From assembly GCA_028280785.1 (NCBI GenBank), contig JANQLF010000116.1:23377-87376 (forward strand): a DNA stretch of 64,000 nt, given 5' to 3'. Of this stretch, positions 18,950-27,478 are shown piece by piece. Each line of letters begins with the position of its first letter. Within the stretch, counting starts at the first letter, position 1. The notes under the pieces were generated by a model that made no database searches, had not been told where the DNA came from, and was given only the letters and a program-made list of their open reading frames with translations. The position numbers and the translations under genes are program-made. The DNA comes from Planctomycetota bacterium. Its GTDB lineage: Bacteria > Planctomycetota > UBA11346.

Positions 18950-20071
18950 ATGTATCGGCTAATGTTTTTGCAGTTCTGTTTATTCTTCGCCCTCAGCAAT
19001 CTGACCGCGAGTGAATTTTCAATTATTAATTTAGCCGGTGAAGAAATAGTTTCGAAACAAGTGAAATTTAGCGACGTTGAACTTATCCATGACAAGGGTC
19101 GCATTGCCTTAAAGCAACTTGCCTCCGTTCAACAGCGCAGTGAGCAAATTGACTGGCTCAGCTATCAACAAGGGATTCTCTTGCATGATGGTTCATGGAT
19201 TCCGGTGAGTATTTTGGTCGCTGGTGATAAAGATGATACCATTCAAGCATCGACTCCTTTTGGCCCTATGCTTATTCCACTGGAATTTGTTGCTGCTTGG
19301 GGTGCTTATCACTTATTAAAATCAAGCGATGAGCATGATTTTGTGATGATGAATAATAACAATAAGCTGTACGGTGAGGTTCATGGCATTAGCGACGGGA
19401 AATTGTTATTGCAGACCACCTTGAGTGAAGATCCGATACCAGCACCGATGGAAAATATACGCGCCGTGCGTTTACGCGCACAAGCACATTCCAGTAAAGG
19501 ATTGTATATTAACGTTTTTACCAATCCGCACCAACCACCGATGAAAGTCTTGCCCGGTAAACAACCAAGCCTTGCTTTCATTCCGTCGATTACTTTTGAA
19601 AACTGGCAGCAATGCCAGTCGCTGCAAGTGATCGGTGGTAACCGCACTTTTTTAAATGAACTCAAACCAAGCAATGTTATAGAAAAAGCCTTATTTGGTA
19701 AAGTCTGGCATTATAGTTTAAATACCAACATTGATGGCAAACCTTTGTACCTGAATCAAAAACGTTACGAGCAAGCCGTCGTTATGCATAGCTACGCAAA
19801 AATCACTTGGGATATTGGTGAGGCTTACACGGCTTTTCATAGTCACATCGGTATCAGTGATCAGCTCAAGCGCGAAGGCGACTGCATCGTGCGTATTTTT
19901 GGCGACGACAAAAAATTATGGGAAAAACAAAATATTCGCGGTGCCCAAGCCGCTGAAAAAGTAGCACTCGACCTCAAAGGTGTAAAATTATTAACTATCG
20001 AAGTCGACTACGGCGAGCGCTTTGACATCGGCGACCACGTCGCCTTCGCCGATGCTTATCTGAGTAAATAA
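18950..20071 (+). CDS. Secreted NPCBM-domain protein
   Basis: A 373-residue exported protein with a signal peptide of about 20 residues (hydrophobic core, then N-L-T-A-S). The middle (about 25-190) is a beta-rich region with repeated D-G-K/S-W-I-P and G-E-V-H/G motifs. The last 150 residues form an NPCBM/NEW2 domain, a galactose-binding-like fold common in Planctomycetes and Lentisphaerae; features include Y-A-K-I-T-W-D-I-G, G-D-C-I-V-R-I-F-G-D-D-K-x-L-W and D-Y-G-E-R-F-D-I-G-D-H-V-A-F-A-D. Carbohydrate binding at the cell surface or periplasm is the likely role. A start at 18962 is possible, but the signal peptide fits 18950. Confidence 0.85.
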   Translation: MYRLMFLQFCLFFALSNLTASEFSIINLAGEEIVSKQVKFSDVELIHDKGRIALKQLASVQQRSEQIDWLSYQQGILLHDGSWIPVSILVAGDKDDTIQASTPFGPMLIPLEFVAAWGAYHLLKSSDEHDFVMMNNNNKLYGEVHGISDGKLLLQTTLSEDPIPAPMENIRAVRLRAQAHSSKGLYINVFTNPHQPPMKVLPGKQPSLAFIPSITFENWQQCQSLQVIGGNRTFLNELKPSNVIEKALFGKVWHYSLNTNIDGKPLYLNQKRYEQAVVMHSYAKITWDIGEAYTAFHSHIGISDQLKREGDCIVRIFGDDKKLWEKQNIRGAQAAEKVALDLKGVKLLTIEVDYGERFDIGDHVAFADAYLSK

Positions 20072-20145
20072 TTTTAATTTAAAATCTTCAGCGATTCCCA
20101 GATAACATACTTTTCAGCTAAGCTAAGGGTTATGTGTCTTTAAGC

Positions 20146-20277
20146 ACGCGGCGAGTTCTCGAGCCGGCGAACGCCGAAGAACGGTCTGAGCTAATTGCGA
20201 AGAAATTAATGAAGCGTAGCGGAGTTAATTAGTGATGACAAAGAGAGCGAGGGGGCATGGGGGAGTATCCCCCAAAA
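20146..20277 (+). repeat. Dispersed structured repeat, family 1, copy A
   Basis: About 130 bases. The left end holds CGGCGAACGCCG and CGGTCTGAGCTA. The central stem pairs 20204-20210 (AATTAAT) with 20224-20230 (GTTAATT) around a 13-base loop. The block GACAAAG follows, and the right end is the hairpin GGGGG-agtat-CCCCC at 20259-20273. That hairpin lies 11 bases past the stop of the minus-strand thioredoxin-fold gene. Confidence 0.8.
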
Positions 20278-20284
20278 CAAGGAA

Positions 20285-21256
20285 TCAACGCCAGCGCGGC
20301 CCTTTTTTCTTTTTACTCGAATTGCGCACATTACCGCCGCTAGTTTTTTTGCTCTGCTTTTTTAAACCAGCAAGCACACGTAAATCATTGAGGTCTGGAT
20401 TGACATCGAAAATTTTACGATCGCCACTAATGAGAATAGTCGCTGGCGTGCTTTCGACGCCCCAGGCTTCTTTCCAACGTTCGGAGTCACCTTTGGGAGC
20501 AGGATTTGCCCACATTAAATCCCAATTGGTACCTTCGGCTATTTCATTCCAGGCACTCAGTGCAGAAATATATTTATGGTCGAAGCTGACGCAGACGATT
20601 TTAAAATCTTTTTGAAATTCTTCGCGTTTGAACTCTTTGCACACTTCCTTGAACTGATAAAGTTTCCAGTCATCGTTGAGCTCGGTAAAACAATAGAGTA
20701 AGTATTTTTCTTTACTCTCAGCGACCGGATTTTTCGAATCCCCTGACAAATTATTGCCTTCCATTTGTGGTGCATCTTCGCCACGTTTTTCGTAAAGCGA
20801 TACCAGCGCGGCGTAATTTTCGAATTGGGGAATGCGAATAGTTAATTGGTCGACTAATGCACGTGCTTTACCAGTTTCACCTTTCAGTAGGTGATAGCGA
20901 ATACGCACGATGTCGAGGCTGCCTTTATGTGCACTGTAAGCACTGCTGGCAAGTCCATCCATATATTGTTTCGCGTCATCAATATCATAGGTGACGTGCC
21001 AATCAGCGAGCAAATACAGCAAGCGATTATTAGCTTTGGTGCCACGAATTTTTCGTTCTAAACGTTCTAATTCAGCACCGAGACCCAGTTCTGCTTTCAT
21101 GCGCTTCTCAGCTGGCAGCATGCGATAGGCTTCGATCTTCGCTTCCATCGCTAGTAGCTGTGCTTCTGCATCATATTGCTGTTGTTGGGATAAACCCGCA
21201 GCACTCAGCACTGTACATAGACACCAACAAAGACTCACGCGTAACATGAATGACAT
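20285..21256 (-). CDS. Secreted thioredoxin-fold protein without CxxC
   Basis: About 323 residues. A hydrophobic N-terminal segment (F-M-L-R-V-S-L-C-W-C-L-C-T-V-L) ending in S-A-A-G is a probable signal peptide. ATG 21256 is chosen because it puts the signal in normal position; ATG 21286 would add 10 residues. The middle (about 30-150) is helical and TPR-like. The C-terminal 130 residues look like a TlpA/AhpC-type thioredoxin fold: a central strand I-V-C-V-S-F-D, W-D-L-M-W, and the cis-proline loop S-T-P-A-T-I-L. The active-site C-x-x-C is absent, since the expected strand-end position reads E-L-N-D-D-W, so a redox role is unlikely. The C-terminus is very basic. Confidence 0.78.
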   Translation of the reverse strand: MSFMLRVSLCWCLCTVLSAAGLSQQQQYDAEAQLLAMEAKIEAYRMLPAEKRMKAELGLGAELERLERKIRGTKANNRLLYLLADWHVTYDIDDAKQYMDGLASSAYSAHKGSLDIVRIRYHLLKGETGKARALVDQLTIRIPQFENYAALVSLYEKRGEDAPQMEGNNLSGDSKNPVAESKEKYLLYCFTELNDDWKLYQFKEVCKEFKREEFQKDFKIVCVSFDHKYISALSAWNEIAEGTNWDLMWANPAPKGDSERWKEAWGVESTPATILISGDRKIFDVNPDLNDLRVLAGLKKQSKKTSGGNVRNSSKKKKGPRWR

Positions 21257-21309
21257 GTTGCGTAATTCTTGGAATTGGAAAGGCATATTTGGAGTTGATT
21301 CTGTTTAGA

Positions 21310-21420
21310 TTGCGAACGCCGATGAGCGGTCCGAGCTAATTGCGAGGGAATTTATGTAGTGTAACGGAATAAATTAGTGAAGACAAAGTGAGCGGGGGGC
21401 CTGGGGGCATTAGCCCCCAA
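21310..21420 (+). repeat. Dispersed structured repeat, family 1, copy B
   Basis: About 110 bases. CGAACGCCG and CGGTCCGAGCTA lie at the left. The central stem is 21349-21355 (AATTTAT) with 21369-21375 (ATAAATT) and a 13-base loop. GACAAAG precedes the right-end hairpin GGGGGC-atta-GCCCCC at 21403-21418, which is 7 bases past the ferredoxin stop. Confidence 0.82.
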
Positions 21421-21425
21421 AACAA

Positions 21426-21683
21426 CTAGTCATCTAGCTCAAATTTGATAACTTCGACAGGGCAGCCTTCAGCTGCTTCTTCGATTTGATCAGCAAGATC
21501 ATCGCCTTCATCGGCTTTGAGCGGGTTCTTCTCATCGCGGTTTTCGCTTGTTTCGCCGTCCTGACGGACTTCACCAAGGATGACGCAGGAATCTTCAGTC
21601 ACCTTAAACACTTCTGGGCAGGTGGTTTCACAGGCATTGCAGACAATGCAGCCTTCCTCGATCCAAACAGCAGTAACAGCCAT
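21426..21683 (-). CDS. 4Fe-4S ferredoxin with acidic insert
   Basis: An 85-residue ferredoxin. The motif C-I-V-C-N-A-C at residues 12-18 and a distal G-C-P near residue 74 can hold one [4Fe-4S] cluster. Extra cysteines (residues 22 and 33) are as in single-cluster ferredoxins that carry a disulfide. Between the two halves is a strongly acidic stretch of about 30 residues, which may guide binding to a redox partner. AAGGA lies about 10 bases before the ATG. It carries electrons in the cytosol; the partner enzyme is not evident from the neighbours. Confidence 0.9.
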   Translation of the reverse strand: MAVTAVWIEEGCIVCNACETTCPEVFKVTEDSCVILGEVRQDGETSENRDEKNPLKADEGDDLADQIEEAAEGCPVEVIKFELDD

Positions 21684-21837
21684 AACCTATGATCCTTCTT
21701 GTTCAGGCGTGCCTGTTGTAAGGGGCCAATGGATTTGACAAGTAGTTATGGGGTTTGGGCTGCATCAACGAGATGTATAGGCATTTCATCGCCAATAGGC
21801 GATTGCCCGGTCATAATATGCTCAAAGATGCGCATAG

Positions 21838-22788
21838 ATGCGGCGTTTCTTCACTTTTATATTTACCAAGGCCCTTGCTTCCTTGCGTTATGAAACTGCA
21901 GAACGGCTTGGGGCAGCACTTGGCCTATTGGCCTACAATCTTGGTGTTCGTCGTAAGGTAGTTGCTGATCAGATGCGTCTGTGTCTGCCACATCTATCAG
22001 TGAGCGAACGACGTCGCGCAGCAAAGCGCTGCTATGCCAGTATCGGCGCCAATGTCTTCGGCATTTTTGCAACCACAGATGACGAAGAGCCGTTTGGTTC
22101 TGGTTGGGAGCAGATGAGTCCAAGTTGGTGTCGTCTGATGGGTGAAAAATATCCCGGTGCCATTTACCTCACTTTGCATTTGGGTGCATGGGAAGCTAAC
22201 GCCTGGATTACCATGAGGCATTTACCGCCAAAACGCATGATTTGTTATGCAACTGCTCAGCGGGAAGCGTCTCTAGATAAAGAATTGAATGAACGACGCG
22301 CCCATTGTGGTGGTGAAATGGTTTTTGTTCGCGATGAAGATCGGCGCAGTGCCTTGCACACGATACGGTCTTTACGTAATGGTGAGCGTTCGGTGTATTT
22401 ATTAGCTGACCAAGGACCACGTAAACAACACGGTGAGCCCGCGTGGTTTTTAGGCCAGGCAACATATTGTCACCATGGTGCTGTGGTTTTTGCCCAACGA
22501 ACAGCGGTGCCGATTATTCCTTGTGTGAGTATTCGTATTGCATCAGGAAGATTTAAATATTTTTGTGGCCGTCCATTTGATTGCACCGACCTTGATGAAT
22601 CACTGGCATTACAAGTTTGTATGGATCAATTATCAGCATTAATAGCAGCATTTCCCGGACAATATTTCTGGCATCATCGACGTTTTAAACATTATGCTGA
22701 ATTAACAGCACGCGAAGCAGAGGCATGGCGTCAACACGGTTTGCAGATACTAACGCAGCCAGAATTGGGAGTCACTGATGTACATTGA
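21838..22788 (+). CDS. LpxL/HtrB-like lipid A acyltransferase
   Basis: A 316-residue member of the lauroyl/myristoyl acyltransferase family, which adds secondary acyl chains to lipid A or acts on other glycolipids at the inner membrane. The H-x4-E motif (H-L-G-A-W-E) near residue 118 and the L-A-D-Q-G-P segment typical of this family are present. The N-terminal helix probably anchors it to the membrane. Its presence supports a Gram-negative envelope with an LPS-like lipid. It overlaps the next gene by 11 bases. The start has no strong ribosome-binding site. Confidence 0.88.
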   Translation: MRRFFTFIFTKALASLRYETAERLGAALGLLAYNLGVRRKVVADQMRLCLPHLSVSERRRAAKRCYASIGANVFGIFATTDDEEPFGSGWEQMSPSWCRLMGEKYPGAIYLTLHLGAWEANAWITMRHLPPKRMICYATAQREASLDKELNERRAHCGGEMVFVRDEDRRSALHTIRSLRNGERSVYLLADQGPRKQHGEPAWFLGQATYCHHGAVVFAQRTAVPIIPCVSIRIASGRFKYFCGRPFDCTDLDESLALQVCMDQLSALIAAFPGQYFWHHRRFKHYAELTAREAEAWRQHGLQILTQPELGVTDVH

Positions 22789-23125
22789 TATTTTACCCAA
22801 TGATAATTTAGAAGAAGCCGTCATGGCGACGTTTAGCGAAAAAGGCGATAAAAAGCCGATCCAACGTATTCGCCTGTGGCGCCAACAAGAGTGGCAATGG
22901 TGCGCTATTACTGGCTGGCAAGATGAAGAAGCTTGTCAGGCTCATATTATTTTAATCGAAGAAAGTGGTGACGGCGAAGCCATGTTAGTAACTGGTGGCA
23001 ATCAAGGCTTACGCATTGCGCGTATTAAAGATGCCGATGCTGAAATGCCCGAGTGGGATCTCGATGATGACGAGCAGTGGGCTGAAGGGTTTTTAATTTG
23101 TACAATGGATATTGAGGTAGATTAA
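22778..23125 (+). CDS. Conserved-looking acidic protein of unknown function
   Basis: A 115-residue cytosolic protein rich in Asp, Glu and Trp, with alternating beta-strand patterns and no recognised motif. It starts inside the 3' end of the acyltransferase gene (11-base overlap, with GGGAG 7 bases before the ATG), and its stop overlaps the start of the next gene in TAATG. The tight coupling shows it is a real gene translated with both neighbours. I cannot assign a function. Confidence 0.75.
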   Translation: MYIDILPNDNLEEAVMATFSEKGDKKPIQRIRLWRQQEWQWCAITGWQDEEACQAHIILIEESGDGEAMLVTGGNQGLRIARIKDADAEMPEWDLDDDEQWAEGFLICTMDIEVD

Positions 23126-23784
23126 TGAGTGAGGCAAAGAAAATACAAACGTATCCTGACGGTGCGGATCGCTTACCAGCTGGTCAACACGAAACGACAA
23201 AATGGCCAGTGCTGACTTATGGACCAACACCCATTGTCGAAAAAGAAGATTGGCAACTACGCATGTGGGGTGCCTGCGAAAATGAAATTACTTTAAATTG
23301 GGACGATCTTAAGCAGTTTCCGTATACGACCTTAATTGTTGATTATCATTGCGTGACTACCTGGTCGGCCATGGACATGCGTTTCGGTGGTTATTTATTG
23401 CGAGATATTTTTGCACTGGCCAAACCAAGTGCTGACTGCACCCACGTGATGCAACATGCCTACGGTGATTACACCACGAATAATCCATACGATGTATTAT
23501 TAGATGACGATGTGATGCTGGTCACGGATTGGAATGATCAGCCACTGCCGCGCGAACATGGTGGACCGGTGCGCGTGCATGTACCGAAGCGTTGGGCCTG
23601 GAAAGGTGCGAAGTGGGTCAATGGATTCGAATTTTTAACCCATGATGTGCGCGGGTTTTGGGAATTAAATGGCTACCACACTCACGGCGATCCCTGGGGT
23701 GCTGGTGGCGAGCGCTATTCAAGCCAAGAACAAGCCTGGGAAAAACGCAAAGAGGGTAACCGACTACGCAAAGAACAATCCTAA
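23125..23784 (+). CDS. Sulfite-oxidase-type molybdopterin protein, cytosolic
   Basis: A 219-residue protein matching the molybdopterin domain of the sulfite oxidase/MsrP(YedY) family. Features are a strand-turn with the conserved cysteine that ligates molybdenum (V-D-Y-H-C-V-T-T-W-S, Cys near residue 77), G-Y-L-L-R-D-I for the following helix, G-G-P-V-R-V-H-V-P, W-K-x-A-K-W-V-N-G, and G-F-W-E-L-N-G-Y-H near the end. No Tat or Sec signal is seen, unlike MsrP, so it probably acts in the cytosol. GAGG lies about 7 bases before the ATG. Substrate unknown. Confidence 0.85.
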   Translation: MSEAKKIQTYPDGADRLPAGQHETTKWPVLTYGPTPIVEKEDWQLRMWGACENEITLNWDDLKQFPYTTLIVDYHCVTTWSAMDMRFGGYLLRDIFALAKPSADCTHVMQHAYGDYTTNNPYDVLLDDDVMLVTDWNDQPLPREHGGPVRVHVPKRWAWKGAKWVNGFEFLTHDVRGFWELNGYHTHGDPWGAGGERYSSQEQAWEKRKEGNRLRKEQS

Positions 23785-23954
23785 GCGTATCGTCGTAAAC
23801 CCTGTAAACAGCAACGAAAAACAGCCGCAGTGTCTGTATTTCACAGTGTTTAGGTCGTCAATGCGTTAGACAGAGTATAGTGAAATATGCTATTTGCTTA
23901 TTGCCCCGAATGCTGCTGAGCACTAGAATAGGGCATCAGGTGGAGGTCGTTTTC

Positions 23955-24305
23955 GTGGCAATCAAATTCTCTTCAGACAAAAATCCCGGTACCTCGAGTT
24001 ACAAGAAAAAACAAGCTCCCGATTTGCAGGCGCAGGTTTACGAACTGCAAAGTCGCCTTGATCGCATGGCTTTAACCATGACCGCGATGTGGGAAGTGCT
24101 CACTAAAGAGACGGAAATAACTGAAGAGCAATTAATGGAAAAAATTAATGACCTCGATATCGATGATGGGGTCATGGATGGAAAAATTGACCCAGAACAA
24201 CGCGTCTGCAAGCAATGCGGAAAGCCAATTAAACGTCGGCAACTGCGCTGTGGTTATTGTGAAACGTTTTCCCCGATCGAACGTCCTTTTGATGCTCTTT
24301 GGTGA
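23955..24305 (+). CDS. Zinc-ribbon protein with short coiled coil
   Basis: About 116 residues starting at a GTG with GGAGG 8 bases upstream. The frame is open back to 23880, but the upstream part has no binding site and odd composition. Residues about 20-75 form a probable coiled coil (Q-A-Q-V-Y-E-L-Q-S-R-L-D-R). The C-terminal 30 residues hold a zinc ribbon, C-K-Q-C then C-G-Y-C. A regulatory or scaffolding role is possible; no family is recognised. Confidence 0.75.
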   Translation: MAIKFSSDKNPGTSSYKKKQAPDLQAQVYELQSRLDRMALTMTAMWEVLTKETEITEEQLMEKINDLDIDDGVMDGKIDPEQRVCKQCGKPIKRRQLRCGYCETFSPIERPFDALW

Positions 24306-24405
24306 ATTGGGCAAATGCGTAGCATTTAAAAGAGCACGGGCGTGCTTTTCTATACCCTTGTGGTGCTTTGGCCCAAGAATAGGCAACTTTATGTTGCCGT
24401 GGAAA
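24306..24405 (+). other. Hairpin-rich 3' region
   Basis: Three small hairpins follow the stop in sequence: AAATGC-gta-GCATTT (24313-24327), AAGAGCAC-gggc-GTGCTTTT followed by CT (24330-24349, a weak terminator candidate), and GGCAAC-tttat-GTTGCC (24383-24398). Repeat copy C comes next. No gene is seen in the rest of the spacer up to 24649. Confidence 0.5.
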
Positions 24406-24537
24406 TTCTAGGGGCTCTGCCCCTAGGACCCCCGCTTCGCTTTGCACGGTCTAGCCGCATCAAGATCCAAACTAATTTATTCCGCTTCGCTATATTAATT
24501 CCTTCGCATGTAGCTCAGATCGTTTGTCGGCGCGAGC
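24406..24537 (-). repeat. Dispersed structured repeat, family 1, copy C
   Basis: The family consensus reads on the minus strand. The terminal hairpin is CTAGGGGC-tct-GCCCCTAG at 24408-24426. The central stem pairs 24474-24480 with 24494-24500 with one mismatch and a 13-base loop, and TAGCTCAGATCG follows. This is the most diverged copy; the GACAAAG block is altered. Confidence 0.72.
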
Positions 24538-24649
24538 ATTTATAAAAGTAAGCTCTTGTTAAAAAGAAGATATTAGAACTTTCCGATTCATCATACATTC
24601 TGCTTAGCTGAAATTGACATAGTAGTATTGGGTCTAGGCTTCTGAGTTC

Positions 24650-25636
24650 ATGGCAGACAACAGCTATCAAGATGTCGTTAGTAAAATGCAGGCGGCAGAA
24701 CGCATTTGTATTACGACGCATATCAATCCAGATGGTGACGGTATCGGTGCAGGTCTGGCCTTGCTCTTGGCTTTGCGTGCTGGTGGTAAGCAGGTGCGTT
24801 TTATCTGCCCGAGTCCAATGGCGAAAATTTATGAATTCCTTCCCTGCTTTGATGAAATTGTGGTTTGTGATAAACCAGAAGCTGTGAAAGAACTTGGGAA
24901 TGTCGGTACCTTGATCTCTTGCGATTGTGGTGATCGCGCACGACTCGGTGTCGTCGCTGAAGCTGAACGCGATTGCTTAATCAATTTGGATCACCATGCG
25001 AGTAATGATCGTTTTGGTGATATTAATTTGGTTGATGTGCAAGCTGAAAGCACTGGCGTTGTTGTCGAAGGTGTACTTCGCGCTTTGGGTTTTGGATTAA
25101 ATAAACCAATCGCTACCTGTCTGTATACGACCATCGTTTTTGATACCGGTCGTTTCATGCACAGTAACACCACGGCACATACCTTTCGTTGGACGGCGAA
25201 TTTATTAGATACCGGAATCGATGCTGCGTTAATTAATCGCAAATTAACCTATACGCGAACCAAGCATGATTTAGATGTACAGCGCTTAGCACTGGATTTT
25301 CTACTTATTGACGAGGAAGATCAGCGCATTGCTGGCATTGCTTTAAATAAAGCTGACATTGAACAAGTTGGGCGTCCGGAAGATTGGGGTGAGCTCGTCG
25401 AAATACCACGCAGTTTAGTTGGTAATGAAATTGCATTTTTACTGCGTGAAAATGCAGACGGGGCTTCGGTCCGATGCAGTCTGCGTTCAAATCCACCTTA
25501 CGCTGTTGGCCCAGTGGCTGAACATTTTGGTGGTGGTGGACATCTGCAAGCAGCGGGATGTACCATCGAGGGTTCGATTGACGATGTGCTGAAAGTATTA
25601 GTCCCGCAGTTGCGGCAGCAAATGAACATATCGTAA
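24650..25636 (+). CDS. DHH-family phosphoesterase, NrnA-like
   Basis: A 328-residue DHH/DHHA1 protein. Metal-binding motifs are N-P-D-G-D-G-I-G near residue 25, C-D-C-G-D near 90 and the D-H-H-A-S-N signature near 113. The C-terminal DHHA1 domain ends with G-G-G-G-H-L-Q-A-A-G, which binds substrate. Proteins of this length and layout are NrnA-type enzymes that degrade short oligoribonucleotides and dephosphorylate pAp, or act on cyclic dinucleotide products. It stands alone after a long hairpin-rich spacer and is followed, 57 bases on, by the ABC exporter pair. Confidence 0.92.
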   Translation: MADNSYQDVVSKMQAAERICITTHINPDGDGIGAGLALLLALRAGGKQVRFICPSPMAKIYEFLPCFDEIVVCDKPEAVKELGNVGTLISCDCGDRARLGVVAEAERDCLINLDHHASNDRFGDINLVDVQAESTGVVVEGVLRALGFGLNKPIATCLYTTIVFDTGRFMHSNTTAHTFRWTANLLDTGIDAALINRKLTYTRTKHDLDVQRLALDFLLIDEEDQRIAGIALNKADIEQVGRPEDWGELVEIPRSLVGNEIAFLLRENADGASVRCSLRSNPPYAVGPVAEHFGGGGHLQAAGCTIEGSIDDVLKVLVPQLRQQMNIS

Positions 25637-25693
25637 TTTATTTCTCGAATTACAGACTGGTGGAAACACCGGTTAAATTACTATTGAGCAAAG

Positions 25694-27478
25694 ATGGCTG
25701 AATCGCAGGTAAAACGTCTGACTCTGGATTTATTGAAGCGTCATCGCGGACGCTTAATCGTCCTTCTGGTACTCACGATCATAGCATTCATGAGTATGTC
25801 AGTCAGTTATTGGTTTTTTGGCGAGGCTATTTCCGATATTAAACAACATCTCGATGTGCCTAAAGACGAATTTATGGATGTCGTCGTTTTTTGGGCAGTG
25901 CTTATTATGTGTTTTTCAATTGGTCGTGGTGTGTTTTTATTCATTACGGCGTTTTTACGCATTACCGCTATTCAAACCATTTTGCACTATTTACGCGAAA
26001 CCTTATTTGATCGTGTCCAAGAGATGGAATTGGACTGGCATCATAAGCATGGCGCAGGCGAATTGGTGACCCGGACCACCCGTGATTGTGATATGGTACG
26101 CAATGCAACGGATTCTGGTTTTCAGTTAGTGGAAATTGGAACCATGCTGTGTGGATCATTAATATTGTTATATACCTATCACTGGCAGCTATTTATTATC
26201 CCATTTATTTTAGTTGTCATCGCTATGTTTCTGTATTATCGCCAAGCCAAGGTGATGGTCCATCTGAATAGGGCCACTGACGATGCCTATGATCACGTGA
26301 CGCAAGATTTAACTGAGGGCATCGCGGGTGTTCGCGTGGTTAAAGCATTTGGCTTAGAAGCCCAACGCTCAGAGCGTTTTAGCGGACACGTGAATGAATT
26401 TATCATGCATGGTTTGCGCGCGGTTAAATATGCAGTGACGCGTATTCCGTTACCGCAATTAATGGTGGCAATGGCCCATCCATGGCTCTTGGTTTGGGGA
26501 ATTCTATTAATCGAAGCAGGCGTTCGTTGTCATGCGACCGGTGATATTTTTGATGTCGGTCACTTGTTGGCCTGCTTGATGGCAGTGACTACGTTGATTT
26601 TTCGTTTAGACGGCATGGGTTCGGCGATGCGTATGATTGCCGAAGCAATTGCCTCGATGCAGCGCTTGTCCGAAGTCATTTATTCAGAGCCAAAATTAAA
26701 TAGCGGTGATCAATTAATTGCTGAAGGTGCGATACATATCGACGTTAACGATATCCAAGTACAGGATGATAAGGGGCATTGGATACTGCGCGGTTGTACC
26801 TTTGATATCAAACCAGGAGAAATCGTTGCTTTAATTGGTTCGACTGGATCGGGAAAAAGCACGCTGTGTTCATTAATACCGCGCTTGAAAGATGCCTACG
26901 CTGGGTCGGTTACCTTTCGCGATGAACAAGGCGGTGAGACTGAAGTACGGAATTGTGATTTATCGAAATTACGTCGCCGCGTTCAGGTCGTGCCACAGGA
27001 AAGTTTTTTGTTTTCTGACACGATCGCTGGCAACATGCGTATGGGTAAGCAGGACGCCAGCGATGATGAAATCTGGCAGGCCTTAATTGATGCAGGCATA
27101 GATGAGTTCGTCCGTGGTCTTGACGATCAATTAGATACGCAGGTTGGTGAACGCGGTATGAATTTAAGTGGTGGTCAAAAGCAGCGCTTATGCTTGGCCC
27201 GTGCTTTGGTTAGTAAACCCGACGTGTTAATTTTGGATGATAGCACCAGTGCCTTGGACGCGATCACCGAAGAACATATTTTTAAATTGATGCGTGAACA
27301 AAAAAGCGGCTCATCGGTTTTGTTAGTAACGACCCGTTTATCGAGTGTTTTATTAGCCGATCGTGTTTTGTTGTTAGGTGATGGTCAAATAATTGCCAAC
27401 GATACGCATCAACATTTAGCTGAGCACAATGATCGTTATCGCGGATTGCTCTGTCTCGACCAGGAGGGCTCGGTATGA
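25694..27478 (+). CDS. ABC exporter subunit with degenerate ATPase site
   Basis: A 594-residue fused membrane and ATPase half-transporter: six-helix domain (about 1-330) and nucleotide-binding domain (about 345-590). Walker A is G-S-T-G-S-G-K-S-T near 381, and the signature is L-S-G-G-Q-K near 491. Walker B reads L-I-L-D-D-S, with Asp in place of the catalytic Glu. The switch histidine is replaced (V-T-T-R-L instead of A-H-R-L). These losses mark the non-catalytic half of heterodimeric exporters such as BmrC or TM287. It overlaps the next gene by 4 bases (ATGA), so the two halves are translated together. Substrate (lipid, drug or peptide) unknown. Confidence 0.93.
   Translation: MAESQVKRLTLDLLKRHRGRLIVLLVLTIIAFMSMSVSYWFFGEAISDIKQHLDVPKDEFMDVVVFWAVLIMCFSIGRGVFLFITAFLRITAIQTILHYLRETLFDRVQEMELDWHHKHGAGELVTRTTRDCDMVRNATDSGFQLVEIGTMLCGSLILLYTYHWQLFIIPFILVVIAMFLYYRQAKVMVHLNRATDDAYDHVTQDLTEGIAGVRVVKAFGLEAQRSERFSGHVNEFIMHGLRAVKYAVTRIPLPQLMVAMAHPWLLVWGILLIEAGVRCHATGDIFDVGHLLACLMAVTTLIFRLDGMGSAMRMIAEAIASMQRLSEVIYSEPKLNSGDQLIAEGAIHIDVNDIQVQDDKGHWILRGCTFDIKPGEIVALIGSTGSGKSTLCSLIPRLKDAYAGSVTFRDEQGGETEVRNCDLSKLRRRVQVVPQESFLFSDTIAGNMRMGKQDASDDEIWQALIDAGIDEFVRGLDDQLDTQVGERGMNLSGGQKQRLCLARALVSKPDVLILDDSTSALDAITEEHIFKLMREQKSGSSVLLVTTRLSSVLLADRVLLLGDGQIIANDTHQHLAEHNDRYRGLLCLDQEGSV

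Noticed and set aside
20259..20273. Terminal hairpins of family 1 as ordinary rho-independent terminators
   Set aside because: No T-tract follows the stem in the direction of the upstream gene in any copy, and the conserved part extends 100 bases further.
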